DNA from: PALSA-1353 sp050014015
GTDB taxonomy: Bacteria; Planctomycetota; Phycisphaerae; Tepidisphaerales; Tepidisphaeraceae
Reading direction: 5' to 3'
Assembly (NCBI GenBank): GCA_050014015.1
Contig: JBEKEC010000001.1
Span: 1-64,000 of the forward strand
Length of the DNA: 64,000 nt
In this document: piece by piece, positions 51,763 through 60,354 of the stretch
How positions within the stretch are numbered: the first letter of the stretch is position 1
How the letters are laid out: each line of letters opens with the position of its first letter
The notes under the pieces: model-generated
What the model was told of the DNA's origin: nothing
Databases searched by the model: none
The model's input: only the letters and a program-made list of their open reading frames with translations
Translations under genes and position numbers: made by a program

Positions 51763-52370
51763 ATCTTCCCAAACCACCGACGCCCTCCGACGTGCGCGTC
51801 CTGATCGTCGATGATGAAGGCCGGCTTCGCGACGTGCTCACCCGCGCCATCGCTTCCTGGGGGTTCCAGGTCGCCGGCGCACGATCCGCCGAGGAAGCCT
51901 TGCGACTCATGCAGACTTCCAAATTCGACATCTCCATCGTGGACCTGAACCTGCCCGGAATCAGCGGCATCGAGTTGTTCGAAAAACTTCGCGCCATCCA
52001 ACCCGAGCATCAGGTAATCGTCCTGACCGGCTTCGGCAACCTGGAATCCGCCCGCGCCGCCATCCGCCTGGACGTCGTCGATTTTCTGGAAAAACCCTGC
52101 CCGCTGGGCGAGCTTGAAAAATCGCTCCACCGCGCAACCCTCCGCCTGGTGCGCCCGTTGCCCCAACCCATCGAGCCGCCCGCCCATGAGCCGGAGCCGG
52201 ACGAGCCCGCGCAAACCCTCGAAGACGTGGAGCGCGAACACATCATCTCGGCCCTTCGCCGCAACGACGGCAACCGCACCGCCACCGCCCTGGAACTGGG
52301 CATCAGCCGCCGGACCTTGCAATACAAACTCAGCGAGTATCAGCGCCAGGGTTTTTCGGTAGATGAATGA
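51759..52370 (+). CDS. Response regulator with Fis-type helix-turn-helix
   Basis: The 203-residue protein has a receiver domain with Asp18 and Asp19, phosphorylation site Asp62 (SIVDLNLPG) and Lys112 (FLEKPCP). A proline-rich linker and a Fis-type DNA-binding end follow (EREHIISALRRNDGNRTATALELGISRRTLQYKLSEY). This is the RegA/ActR layout or an NtrC-type regulator without its ATPase domain. It probably activates or represses sigma-70 promoters. Confidence 0.93.
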   Translation: MNLPKPPTPSDVRVLIVDDEGRLRDVLTRAIASWGFQVAGARSAEEALRLMQTSKFDISIVDLNLPGISGIELFEKLRAIQPEHQVIVLTGFGNLESARAAIRLDVVDFLEKPCPLGELEKSLHRATLRLVRPLPQPIEPPAHEPEPDEPAQTLEDVEREHIISALRRNDGNRTATALELGISRRTLQYKLSEYQRQGFSVDE

Positions 52371-52410
52371 TGGATGGGTGTGATGCTCGGCTCTGTCGCA
52401 AAAGTCCCGG

Positions 52411-52505
52411 AATTGCCGATTGCCAATTGCCAATTGCCGATTGAAAGAAGAAATAGCGGTGGACTCCCCTCTTCCAATCGGCAATTGGCAATCGGCAATC
52501 GGCAG
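52411..52505. repeat. R2 palindromic repeat, copy 2
   Basis: The left arm (52411-52450) carries AATTGCCGATTGCCAATTGC and the right arm (52471-52505) its complement; the loop is about 20 bases. Copy 1 is at 41735-41815. It lies between the response regulator and the DMT transporter. Confidence 0.9.
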
Positions 52506-52542
52506 TTTTTCACTGGCCGCCACAATTAGGAGTCACACCCCG

Positions 52543-53394
52543 ATGCCTTCCCCCCGCCGACTTTCCCCATTATCCGGCGCGGCCATCCTCGTGCTGGTCA
52601 CGGCATTCTGGGGCTCCAGCTTCGTCGTCATCAAGCAAATCATTCCGGATATCCCCGCCGCCCCGATCAACCTGGCGCGGTTCGTAATCGCCGCCGTCGC
52701 CCTGTCGCCCTTCCTACGCTTCCACCGGCAAACCTGGCGATGCGGCCTGGAAATGGCCGTCTGGCTCTTCGCGGGATTCGCCGCCCAAACCATCGCCCTG
52801 CGCTACACCACCGTCAACCGCTGCGCCTTCATCATGGCCATGAACGTGATCTTCGTGCCGATCCTGGCGGCGATCTTCGGCCATCGCGTCCGCCCGATCG
52901 TATGGGCCGCCGCCATCACCGCACTGATCGGCTGCGGCCTTCTATGCGGCGACGGCCGCGGCCCGAACATCGGCGATCTCTGGTCCCTCGGCACCGCCGT
53001 CACCTGGGCCATGTACATCTTCCGCCTCGAATCCATCGCCGCCAAATTCCCGCCCCTTCCCCTGGCCATGGCCCAAATCGTTCCCGTCGCCATCTTCTGC
53101 GGAGTATGGACCGCCGCGTCCCGGCCAGTGGTGACCGAATTTCACTGGCCATCCTTGATCTATCTCGGCGTCGCCGCCACCGCCGCCACGACCTGGCTGC
53201 AAACCGTCGCCCAGCGTGTCGTTCCCGCCCCGCAAGCCGCCGTGATCTTCACCCTCGAACCCGTCTTCGCGGCAATTCTTGGCTTCATCATCCTCGGCGA
53301 ACGTCTCGCATTCCGCGGATTCATCGGCGCGGGGCTGATCATCCTGGCCGCCATCGCCAGCCAATTGCCGGGGATGCTGGAGAAACCATTTTAG
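52543..53394 (+). CDS. EamA/DMT-superfamily transporter
   Basis: The 283-residue protein (start MPSPRRLSPLSGA, AGGAG nine bases upstream) has ten helices in two EamA repeats (VTAFWGSSFVVIKQIIP; VAATAATTWLQTVAQRVVPAPQAAVIFTLEPVFAAILGFIILGERL). It likely exports small metabolites or amino acids. Its stop codon lies in the left arm of the R9 palindrome. Confidence 0.93.
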   Translation: MPSPRRLSPLSGAAILVLVTAFWGSSFVVIKQIIPDIPAAPINLARFVIAAVALSPFLRFHRQTWRCGLEMAVWLFAGFAAQTIALRYTTVNRCAFIMAMNVIFVPILAAIFGHRVRPIVWAAAITALIGCGLLCGDGRGPNIGDLWSLGTAVTWAMYIFRLESIAAKFPPLPLAMAQIVPVAIFCGVWTAASRPVVTEFHWPSLIYLGVAATAATTWLQTVAQRVVPAPQAAVIFTLEPVFAAILGFIILGERLAFRGFIGAGLIILAAIASQLPGMLEKPF

Positions 53395-53475
53395 CCGCCG
53401 CACTTGTGCGGCGCGTTCGCCCGGAAATCGAGCGGCGATCGCGATTCCAAACGCCGGGCAAGCCCGGCGGCTAAA
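53389..53475. repeat. R9 palindromic element at the DMT transporter stop codon
   Basis: An outer 11-bp perfect stem (TTTAGCCGCCG and CGGCGGCTAAA) encloses inner hairpins GCCGCACTTGTGCGGC and GCCGGGCAAGCCCGGC. The TAG of the left arm is the stop codon of the DMT gene. Confidence 0.85.
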
Positions 53476-53553
53476 CTTTCTTCCTCCATGCACGGGCGTG
53501 CCATACTCACCCAGAGATCGGCTTTGCCAGTAGATGTAGCAGTTATTGCCCAC

Positions 53554-54558
53554 CTATGCTGTACATCGCGCGGCAACGATTTCATTTATGTTCAATGTCC
53601 GCCCCTTTTGATCCTCCCACCGCTGAGATTCATCCGAATAAGCGAAAATGCAGAGCATCGGCGCCGTCAGCGCCTCATTTACGACGCAAAGTCGATATGA
53701 CGCGCGCTCGGCTTTCATTTTCGCGTACTCATTCGGGGTCAGGTCAATCGCCAACTGGTTACCTGACAGCCCTTTAATCTCTAGCTTCAACCTCGATCGC
53801 ATCGAAGGGTGGATTGCATTCAAGTCCCAGCCAACATTGTCCCCTTCCACTGAATGCACTTCATACCCGAGTGACGTGTAATACTCCGTTGCGGCTGCAA
53901 CCGCAGCCCGTTCAACCTTTAATCGTAGGAACAGATTCCCCTGGCGCGGGCTTCCCGAACGTGGTTTAAAGACTGTCGGAGAAAGCTGCCGGGTTCGTGT
54001 GTAATTGATTACCTTCGCCCGAAAATCCCCATGCTCGCCGTCGGCATACCAGACATTAGACTGCCCCATTCCGCCCTTACCTCTGGGAACTGGAAACACT
54101 CGTTCATCCTCTGGAAGCAATGTAGCCTCCTCTTCCGCAGCCGTGACATAAAAGCCAAATTCCTCGCCATTATGCATACGATGCCCACCAGACGGCGATG
54201 GTTGCCACCGGCTGTAGATTGTTGCATTTCTATACCAGCCCACGATGAAGCTTCCACCATGCGGCGACGTCGCAACCCAAACTGCAAGCGCCCCGCCGAT
54301 TGATTCTTCGCCCGATGCGGCACCGATCCGCTGAATGTTGATACCTGGCCCAACCTGTCCATTGAAGCCGGTGCCCCGAGGCTGTACATAGCCGAAAACG
54401 CGACCCGCCACGGGCTTGAAGTTGAAGATCTCATGGCCATAACCATGACTTTTGACGAACGCGCCTCCTCCCTTAATGCTGTCATTGGTGGCAAGGCCCT
54501 CATAGCGGCTCATCCACCCGATTCGGAGGAAGATAATGGTTGTCTCTGCCCGGTTCAT
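53554..54558 (-). CDS. DUF3883 (PD-(D/E)xK-like) protein, possible modification-dependent nuclease
   Basis: The ATG at 54558 follows AGAGGAG. The 334-residue protein has an unnamed N-terminal domain (LRIGWMSRYEG, GGGAFVKSHGYGHEIFNFKP, LAVWVATSPHGGSFIVGWYRNATIYSRW). A C-terminal DUF3883 domain (about 216-300) has a nuclease-like D-x14-ExK set: Asp245 (GWDLNA), Glu260 and Lys262 (LKLEIKG). DUF3883 occurs in restriction-type proteins. The conserved aromatic N-terminal module could read a DNA base, which is inference. It is 1 bp after the DUF2442 gene and near brnTA, so defence is plausible. Confidence 0.75.
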   Translation of the reverse strand: MNRAETTIIFLRIGWMSRYEGLATNDSIKGGGAFVKSHGYGHEIFNFKPVAGRVFGYVQPRGTGFNGQVGPGINIQRIGAASGEESIGGALAVWVATSPHGGSFIVGWYRNATIYSRWQPSPSGGHRMHNGEEFGFYVTAAEEEATLLPEDERVFPVPRGKGGMGQSNVWYADGEHGDFRAKVINYTRTRQLSPTVFKPRSGSPRQGNLFLRLKVERAAVAAATEYYTSLGYEVHSVEGDNVGWDLNAIHPSMRSRLKLEIKGLSGNQLAIDLTPNEYAKMKAERASYRLCVVNEALTAPMLCIFAYSDESQRWEDQKGRTLNINEIVAARCTA

Positions 54559-54559
54559 T

Positions 54560-54826
54560 TCAACTCCTCTCTGACCCCGGGCGCGACTCAACGTACAGCG
54601 ATTCGGGGCCGAAGTCCTGTTCGTTGGGCCAGGCAATGCTCCCGAAGGCCAGCCGAACGGATCGGAAATAGGATAGATCGCGAAGCTCGGTAAAAATGCC
54701 CTTGTTCAGGTAAGGGCCGACGTCAAACACGCGCCTTTTGCCGGTGTTGAATGAAAGCTCCAACTGGTAATTGTCCAATGCCTTGACGTTGGTGACTTTG
54801 ATCATCATGGCGGTTTCTTGGGACAT
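54560..54826 (-). CDS. DUF2442 domain protein
   Basis: The 88-residue protein (MIKVTNVKALDNYQLELSFNTGKRRVFDVGPYL, then GIFTELRDLSYFRSVRLAFGSIAWPNEQDFGPESLY) fits DUF2442. That family is usually paired with a DUF4160 protein in toxin-antitoxin-like units. No DUF4160 gene is present; the next gene encodes the DUF3883 protein one base later. Confidence 0.85.
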   Translation of the reverse strand: MSQETAMMIKVTNVKALDNYQLELSFNTGKRRVFDVGPYLNKGIFTELRDLSYFRSVRLAFGSIAWPNEQDFGPESLYVESRPGSERS

Positions 54827-54875
54827 ATTACTTACCTGATGCGCAATCGGTGCCGCATTTCCTCGTAGCCATTGC

Positions 54876-55205
54876 CTATGATGCTTTGCATCTGATCTTC
54901 TCCACGAGGCTTTCGGCGATCAGCCCGGATAGCGTACGGCCCGTCCGCTTTGCGTAGATGTCTGCGGCCTTGATCAAACTGGGCGTCATGCTGATCATGA
55001 CGCGCTTGGCTTTGGCTGAGTCAGGCTTACGCGGCCGGCCTACGTTCCGGGCAAGAGCTTCTTCGCGACGCTCGGCGGCGGTGAGCGGTCGACCGTCCTC
55101 CAACTTCAGATTCCGTGCCCAGACGTCCAGGCCGCCAAAGTCGCGCTCATCGGGAGTCGTATTCACTTTGGCGCGGCGAGCGCCGGTGGCTGACTTGGTT
55201 TTCAT
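54876..55205 (-). CDS. brnA: BrnA-type ribbon-helix-helix antitoxin
   Basis: The 109-residue protein has a charged N-terminal part (DERDFGGLDVWARNLKLEDGRPLTAAERREEALARN) and a C-terminal ribbon-helix-helix (KRVMISMTPSLIKAADIYAKRTGRTLSGLIAESLVEKI). It follows brnT by three bases. The order toxin then antitoxin is typical of BrnTA. The RHH end should bind the operon promoter with BrnT. Confidence 0.78.
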   Translation of the reverse strand: MKTKSATGARRAKVNTTPDERDFGGLDVWARNLKLEDGRPLTAAERREEALARNVGRPRKPDSAKAKRVMISMTPSLIKAADIYAKRTGRTLSGLIAESLVEKIRCKAS

Positions 55206-55208
55206 GGT

Positions 55209-55541
55209 TTATCTCCTGCGTCGGCGCAACTGCCGTTTCATTTCGATGGTCAGTTCCATCGCATGAATCACGCGGGCGATTTTCGCGCCCGGAATACCTT
55301 GCAGCTCCGCCCAATCGAGCGGGTCAATCGACTCAAACGCAACATCGTCCTGTTTCTTCAGCACATAAATGACTTGCAGCAACCGGCCCGCGATGGTCGG
55401 TCCCCAAACGCGCCGCTTGCCGTCCCCCAATTCCTGTGGGAACGGTGACGTGGCATTCTCAACGACAAACCGCGCCTCCGTGGGCGTCACACCGTGTCTC
55501 GCAATGTGGCCGCGGTTCGTTTCGTCCCACGCGAAGATCAC
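55209..55541 (-). CDS. brnT: BrnT-type ribonuclease toxin
   Basis: The 110-residue protein starts at GTG and matches BrnT/DUF497: IFAWDETNRGHIARHGVTPTEARFVVENA, then a RelE-like sheet (KRRVWGPTIAGRLLQVIYVLKKQDDVAFESIDP). The C-terminus is longer than usual and ends in a run of arginines. BrnT cuts RNA and is neutralised by BrnA. A strong promoter (55549-55576) puts the transcript start next to the GTG, so the message may be leaderless. Confidence 0.85.
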   Translation of the reverse strand: MIFAWDETNRGHIARHGVTPTEARFVVENATSPFPQELGDGKRRVWGPTIAGRLLQVIYVLKKQDDVAFESIDPLDWAELQGIPGAKIARVIHAMELTIEMKRQLRRRRR

Positions 55542-55548
55542 GAATTAA

Positions 55549-55576
55549 ATTATACAACGAAATTGCCGTTCAACAA
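55549..55576 (-). promoter_or_regulatory. brnTA promoter
   Basis: Read on the minus strand, TTGTTG (55571-55576) and a perfect TATAAT (55549-55554) are separated by 16 bp. The expected start, near 55542, lies next to the GTG start codon of brnT. Confidence 0.65.
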
Positions 55577-55600
55577 GGACCTATGAGCGCGTTTCACGGA

Positions 55601-56299
55601 TCAGGGGATCTTCGCAATGAATTTTGATATCGCGTCCGCCGCGGCGGCGGGTTCGGTTTGAAGAACGAGATGCGGCGACGGAATGTGCGCGACCTGTACG
55701 GAGGGACGGGCGGCGACAATTTCCGTCAGATTATGTTTGGGCACGACCTGATCGTAATCGCCACGAATATAAAGAATGGGCACGGGGCAGGAAATTAGTT
55801 CGGGCAGCACGTTGACCCGCATCGCCGCGCGAACGCGATGGGCGAGCACCTCGGGCCGAACATCCGAGAGGGCTTCGGCTTCCAGCAATGCAAGCTCGGG
55901 GGTTGAGTATCCTCCAAGCGTTGCCTTGATGCGTTTCAATGCGGGAAAGAGGCGGAAGGCCAGGGGATGGGCGAAATGGCGGAGCCAGGCTACCCGCAGC
56001 CATGCGGGGTTGCGTACGAAGGTTGCGCAAAGAATCACGCCGCGAAGGTTTATCGGGCGGGTTGCCGCCGCCATCAGCGCCAGCGGGCCGGCGAACGATT
56101 CGCCGAGTAGGATGAACGGTAGATTCTTCGGAAGGGCCGCGAGAACAAGCGGAAGCAAATCATGATATCCGAGCATTTTGTCCTGCGGATAGGACAACAC
56201 GATTGGCCGAATCTGCGGCGGAAGTTCCGCGACAAGTGGACGAAACATCACGCCGCTGCCATCAAGGCCGGGCATGAGCACTAAAGCGAACTCCGTCAT
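55601..56299 (-). CDS. Alpha/beta hydrolase
   Basis: The 232-residue protein (start MTEFALVLMPGLDGSGVMF) has the hydrolase fold: oxyanion region LMPGLDGSG, nucleophile elbow LLGESFAGPLALMAA, acid near IRGDYDQVVP and His at IPSPHLVLQTEP. The elbow reads GESFA where GxSxG is usual. Substrate is unknown. It follows the ABC-F gene on the same strand with an R4 palindrome between them. Confidence 0.87.
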   Translation of the reverse strand: MTEFALVLMPGLDGSGVMFRPLVAELPPQIRPIVLSYPQDKMLGYHDLLPLVLAALPKNLPFILLGESFAGPLALMAAATRPINLRGVILCATFVRNPAWLRVAWLRHFAHPLAFRLFPALKRIKATLGGYSTPELALLEAEALSDVRPEVLAHRVRAAMRVNVLPELISCPVPILYIRGDYDQVVPKHNLTEIVAARPSVQVAHIPSPHLVLQTEPAAAADAISKFIAKIP

Positions 56300-56320
56300 T
56301 CTGGTCCCGGTAAGAAATGC

Positions 56321-56400
56321 AATTGAACCGCGGATTGCGCGGATATCGCGGATGAATTCAAATCCTATCCGTGTCAATCCGCGTTATCCGTGGTCCAATT
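56321..56400. repeat. R4 palindromic repeat (GCGGATTGCGCGGAT vocabulary)
   Basis: AATTGAACCGCGGATTGCGC then GGATATCGCGGAT in the left arm pairs with ATCCGTGTCAATCCGCG then TTATCCGTGGTCCAATT in the right arm, with several mismatches. It lies between the ABC-F gene and the hydrolase. Confidence 0.88.
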
Positions 56401-56411
56401 CTCTTGGCGGA

Positions 56412-58325
56412 TCAATCTCCGCTCCTCGCGAAATACTCCTGCTCCAACTGCTTTAGCTTTTTGCCCAGGGCGGCGTAATCGTCGTTCAGCTTCCTCCTCC
56501 GCTGAACGTCCCGCGCCAGCTCGGCGTCGGCGAAACGATCCTGGAATTCGGAAATCGCAATTTCCGTCTCCGTGATTTGCCGCTCCAAATCCTCGACCGA
56601 CAGCCGGCCGAACGGCCGGCTCCAGGGATTGTCCGGCTTCTTCTTCGTAGCGATCGCTGGACGCGATTTCGACGCCTTTACTTTCTTCGATTCCTTCGCC
56701 TCTTTCGCCTCGGCGGCCCGCTCGGCTTGGCGCTTGGACCAGGCGGTGTAGTTGCCGGAAAAATCCTGAATCTCCGGCGGATTCAAAATCAGCAGCCGCG
56801 ACACGATCTTGTCCAGGAAATACCGGTCGTGGCTGACGCAGAGGATCGTCCCGGCGAAATCGGCCAGGGCGGTCTCCAACGCCTCGCACGATTGAATATC
56901 GAGATGATTCGTCGGCTCGTCCAGGACAAGAACGTTGGGACGATCCACCAGCAATTGGGCCATGGCCACGCGCGCCCGCTCGCCGCCGCTGAGATTGCGC
57001 ATCGGCTTGTCCACGTCGTCGCCGCGGAAGAGCATCAGCGCCAGCACGGCGCGCAGATCGCCGGGTGAAATCCGGCGGTCGCCGCGGACTTCCTCGGCCA
57101 CGGTGTTGTTGGGATCGAAATCGTCGAGGCGCTGATCGTAATATCCGACGTTGAGGTTGGCGCCCCACCGGATTTCGCCTTCATCCGCGTCGCGGCGGCC
57201 GAGGAGAACTTCCAGAAGCGTGGTTTTCCCCGAACCGTTGGGACCGATGATGCCGATGCGTTCGGCGCGGCGGACTTCCAGGGCGAAATTCTTCCAGAGC
57301 GGCCTTTGCTCGTAGGATTTTGCCAGCTCCCTGACGCTCAGCACCCGGTCGCCGGCGCGTTGATCGGTGGAAATGGAGACGCGAATCCTGCGGGTGGCGG
57401 CGACGTTTTGGATCATCGCGTCGCTGCGCAGAAGCCGGTTGAGCCTTTTTTCGCGGCCCTTGGCCTCGCGGGCGCGCTGGCCGGCGCCGAATCGCCGGAT
57501 AAATTCCGCCTGCTTCTCGATGTCCGCTCGCTGCTCATCGTAGGCGCGCTGCTGGGTCAGTTCCTGCAATTGGCGCTGGGCCACGAACGCGGAGTAATTT
57601 CCCGGATAACTTTTCACCTTGGCCTCGGTCAGCCAGGCGATCCGCGTGGCCAGGCGGTCGAGCAAATAGCGGTCGTGGCTGATGATGAGAACGGCGCCGC
57701 TGAAATCGGCGAGATATTCCTCGAGCCAGGCGATGGCGGTCAGATCGAGATGATTGGTCGGCTCGTCGAGGAGGAGCACGTCGCCGGGGCTGGTGAGGAG
57801 CTTGGCCAGCGCCAGCCGCGAGCGCTGGCCGCCGGAGAGCGTGCCGACGTTTTGCTCCCAGGTGTTTCGCTCAAGTCCAACTCCGAGGAGCGTCGCTTCC
57901 AGCCGGTGCTGCCAGGCGTATCCACCGGCCAACTCAAATTCGTGCTGGACGTGTTGATACTTGTGCAGCAGCTTGTCGAGTTCGTCGCCGGTGAGATGGG
58001 CCATCTGATGTTCGATGTCGCGCAGGTCGTGGGAGAGTGAGTGCAACGCCGCGAACGCCAGTTCCGCCTCGTCGATCACCGTATTGGCCGGATCGAAAAC
58101 GGGGTCCTGGGGGAGATGGCCGATGCGAAGGCCCTTGGCAACCGCAGCCGATCCGAAGTCGATCGGCATCTGGCCGAGAATGACCTTCAGCAGCGTGGTC
58201 TTCCCGCTGCCGTTGTCGCCGATCAATCCGATGCGTTCGCCGCGGTCGATGGCGAAATCCAGCTTGTCGAAGATGACGCGCCGGCCGAAGGTTTTCTCGA
58301 TGTTGTTCAGGGTAACGATGGCCAT
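56412..58325 (-). CDS. ABC-F family ATPase (Uup/EttA-like)
   Basis: I start at ATG 58325 (MAIVTLNNIEKTFGRRVIF), where homology begins. The 637-residue protein has two ABC domains with Walker A GLIGDNGSGKTTLLK and GIIGPNGSGKTTLLE, and signatures LSGGQRSRLALAKLL and LSGGERARVAMAQLL. Walker B sites are LLLDEPTNHLDL and LVLDEPTNHLDI. A charged linker lies between them, and a C-terminal coiled coil (VEDLERQITETEIAISEFQ...LGKKLKQLEQEY) is present. There are no membrane segments. ABC-F proteins act on ribosomes. The coiled coil suggests the Uup branch. Confidence 0.94.
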   Translation of the reverse strand: MAIVTLNNIEKTFGRRVIFDKLDFAIDRGERIGLIGDNGSGKTTLLKVILGQMPIDFGSAAVAKGLRIGHLPQDPVFDPANTVIDEAELAFAALHSLSHDLRDIEHQMAHLTGDELDKLLHKYQHVQHEFELAGGYAWQHRLEATLLGVGLERNTWEQNVGTLSGGQRSRLALAKLLTSPGDVLLLDEPTNHLDLTAIAWLEEYLADFSGAVLIISHDRYLLDRLATRIAWLTEAKVKSYPGNYSAFVAQRQLQELTQQRAYDEQRADIEKQAEFIRRFGAGQRAREAKGREKRLNRLLRSDAMIQNVAATRRIRVSISTDQRAGDRVLSVRELAKSYEQRPLWKNFALEVRRAERIGIIGPNGSGKTTLLEVLLGRRDADEGEIRWGANLNVGYYDQRLDDFDPNNTVAEEVRGDRRISPGDLRAVLALMLFRGDDVDKPMRNLSGGERARVAMAQLLVDRPNVLVLDEPTNHLDIQSCEALETALADFAGTILCVSHDRYFLDKIVSRLLILNPPEIQDFSGNYTAWSKRQAERAAEAKEAKESKKVKASKSRPAIATKKKPDNPWSRPFGRLSVEDLERQITETEIAISEFQDRFADAELARDVQRRRKLNDDYAALGKKLKQLEQEYFARSGD

Positions 58326-58388
58326 GTTGGAAAATGGCTGGTGGTGGGCATATTCCGACCTGAGGCCATCGGTCATAAGATTACCGCA

Positions 58389-58928
58389 ATGGCGATGAGG
58401 GTTGCAATCATGTTCAGCGTTCTTCTGGCCGGTTGCGCGCAGACCGAATTCGACGCTGCGCCGGCGGGATCGGGCCAGGCGATTCGCGTGGGAAATGACC
58501 AGGACGTTCGATTGAGCGACAGTCCGCTGCAATACCGCATGCGCGCGGATGAGGGGCATCTGATCGTCTGGATCGAGAATCCGACGGATGGTCCAATCGA
58601 TCTGATCCGCGACAAGAGCCAGGTGCTGGACCCCGAAGGAATCGCGCATCCGATTCGGGGCGAAACGATTGCCGCGGGCTCGTCGATCAAGGAAATTTTC
58701 CCGCCCCTGGCGGAGCCGGCGGAATCGGCGCCGCACGGCCAGCCGGAGCAGATCGCTCCCTACGACCGCCCGGGATTCATTTCCATCCCCGATTCCGGCG
58801 CGGATTCCGAGGCGGATCGTGCTTCCTGGCAATGGGATGATGGAACCGAAATCCGGGTGGATTTAACGTTTGAGCAGGGCGAACGTCAGTTCGAGCAGCA
58901 CTTCGTTTTCCGCCGCATCCGGAAATAA
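58389..58928 (+). CDS. Small lipoprotein of unknown function
   Basis: The 179-residue protein has a lipoprotein signal ending LLAGC (starts at 58389, 58395 or 58410 are possible). A beta-rich domain follows (VRLSDSPLQYRMRADEGHLIVWIENPTDGPIDLIRDKSQVLDPEG). It resembles other exported planctomycete proteins with no assigned role. It is divergent from the ABC-F gene and 11 bp before the TauE-like gene. Confidence 0.75.
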   Translation: MAMRVAIMFSVLLAGCAQTEFDAAPAGSGQAIRVGNDQDVRLSDSPLQYRMRADEGHLIVWIENPTDGPIDLIRDKSQVLDPEGIAHPIRGETIAAGSSIKEIFPPLAEPAESAPHGQPEQIAPYDRPGFISIPDSGADSEADRASWQWDDGTEIRVDLTFEQGERQFEQHFVFRRIRK

Positions 58929-58939
58929 AGGGGACATTC

Positions 58940-59815
58940 ATGTTTTTCTGGTGGCTCGTGGTGTTCCTGGCCATTCTGCTCATCGGCGTGACCAAGAGCG
59001 GTTTCGGCTCGGGGGTGGGACTGATGATCGTTCCCATGACCGCCATCGCCATGGGACACATTCCCGGCTGCGGCTCGGAAGCGGCGCTGGGCCTGCTCCT
59101 GCCGCTGCTGATCGCCGGCGACCTCATCGCGGTCTGGCAGTATTTCGACCTGTTCTTTCCGAAATCCCGGAATGATTCTCCCCGGAATGACTCTCCCCGG
59201 GATAATTCTGTTCCAGATGATTCCATTCAGGCCCGAGCGGTGATTCGCCGGCTTTTGCCCGGTACGGTGGCCGGGGTGATTCTGGGTGGTGCGATTCTGG
59301 CGCTCATCCACACCCGGGCCGATCTCGTCGGCGCGCTGATCCGCATCGAGATCGGCTGCGAATCCATCCTGCTGGTCTCGATCCATTGGTGGCGAATTTA
59401 CCGCGGCGTTCAGCAGCGTCTGATGCCTGAGCCGTGGCGGAGCCATCTGACCGGATCATTTGCGGCCGTCAGTTCCACGCTGGCCCACGCAGCCGGGCCG
59501 ATCATCGCGATGTATCTGCTTCCGTTGCGGCTCGATCGCCAGCTCTACGTCGGGACGTGCGCCGTCTATTTCTTCATCCTCAATACCGCCAAGCTGCCGG
59601 CGTATTACGCCAGCGGCCAGTTCGCGCATGCCCAACTGTCATTCACTTTCCGCCTGCTGCCGCTGGTCGTTGCCGGCGCGGTCATCGGCCGCTGGCTGAA
59701 CAAACGCCTGAGCGACCTGCTTTTCACGACGATCGTGTACATCGTCACGTTCGCCCTGGGATGGTACATTCTGGCGGATGGAATCCTCCGGCTTTTCGGC
59801 AGGCATATCGGCTGA
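58940..59815 (+). CDS. TauE/SafE family (sulfite exporter-like) permease
   Basis: The 291-residue protein has eight or so helices in two TauE/SafE repeats (LLIGVTKSGFGSGVGLMIVPMTAIAM; FAAVSSTLAHAAGPIIAMYLL). Family members move sulfite, sulfoacetate or other anions. A loop between helices contains a short tandem repeat (RNDSPRNDSPRDNS, 59169-59210) unlike its relatives. It overlaps the next gene by 38 bp. Confidence 0.9.
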   Translation: MFFWWLVVFLAILLIGVTKSGFGSGVGLMIVPMTAIAMGHIPGCGSEAALGLLLPLLIAGDLIAVWQYFDLFFPKSRNDSPRNDSPRDNSVPDDSIQARAVIRRLLPGTVAGVILGGAILALIHTRADLVGALIRIEIGCESILLVSIHWWRIYRGVQQRLMPEPWRSHLTGSFAAVSSTLAHAAGPIIAMYLLPLRLDRQLYVGTCAVYFFILNTAKLPAYYASGQFAHAQLSFTFRLLPLVVAGAVIGRWLNKRLSDLLFTTIVYIVTFALGWYILADGILRLFGRHIG

Positions 59816-60311
59816 TGCCACGGTTCTGGGCATCCTCAGCGACACGCACGACCGCGCCGATGCCGCCGCCGCCGGCATCGCCACGCTCCGCGCCGCCGGA
59901 GCGCAATTCCTGATTCACTGCGGCGACGTCGGCGGGGAACGCGTCCTCGATCTCCTGGCCGGCATCCCGTCCGTTTTCGTCTGGGGAAACTGCGATTTCG
60001 ACCGCGCTTCGCTCGTCGAATACGCCAAAGAAATCGGCATCCAATGCGCCGGCGATTTCGCCGAGTTGCGACTGGCCGGAAAACAAATCGCCGTCACCCA
60101 TGGCGACAACCCCAGGCTGCTCCGGCGACTCATCGAGCGCGACCCCCCGTACGACTATCTCTTCCTGGGTCACACCCACATCGCCGCCGACCAGCGGCGC
60201 GGCCGGCTCCGGATCGTCAATCCCGGCGCACTTCATCGCACTGCCAAGAAGACCGTGGCGCTGGTCGATCTGAAAGCGGATACCGTTCGGCATTTGGCCG
60301 TCCACACGTGA
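59778..60311 (+). CDS. YfcE-like metallophosphoesterase
   Basis: The 177-residue protein shows the MJ0936/YfcE set: LGILSDTHDRADAA, LIHCGDVGGERVLDLL, VFVWGNCDFDR, IAVTHGDNPRLL and YLFLGHTHIAADQR, then RIVNPGALHRTAKKTVALVDL. It is a soluble phosphodiesterase with two metals. Overlap with the TauE gene suggests translational coupling. The start ATG at 59778 is the only good one in frame. Confidence 0.93.
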   Translation: MESSGFSAGISADATVLGILSDTHDRADAAAAGIATLRAAGAQFLIHCGDVGGERVLDLLAGIPSVFVWGNCDFDRASLVEYAKEIGIQCAGDFAELRLAGKQIAVTHGDNPRLLRRLIERDPPYDYLFLGHTHIAADQRRGRLRIVNPGALHRTAKKTVALVDLKADTVRHLAVHT

Positions 60312-60354
60312 CAGGGATCATCGCGCAGGGGAGTGGCGAGGGTAATTGGGAATA

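Noticed and set aside
58326..58832. N-terminal extension of the ABC-F protein
   Set aside because: ABC-F homology begins at MAIVTLNNIEKTF (58325). The upstream part is antisense to the lipoprotein gene at 58389.
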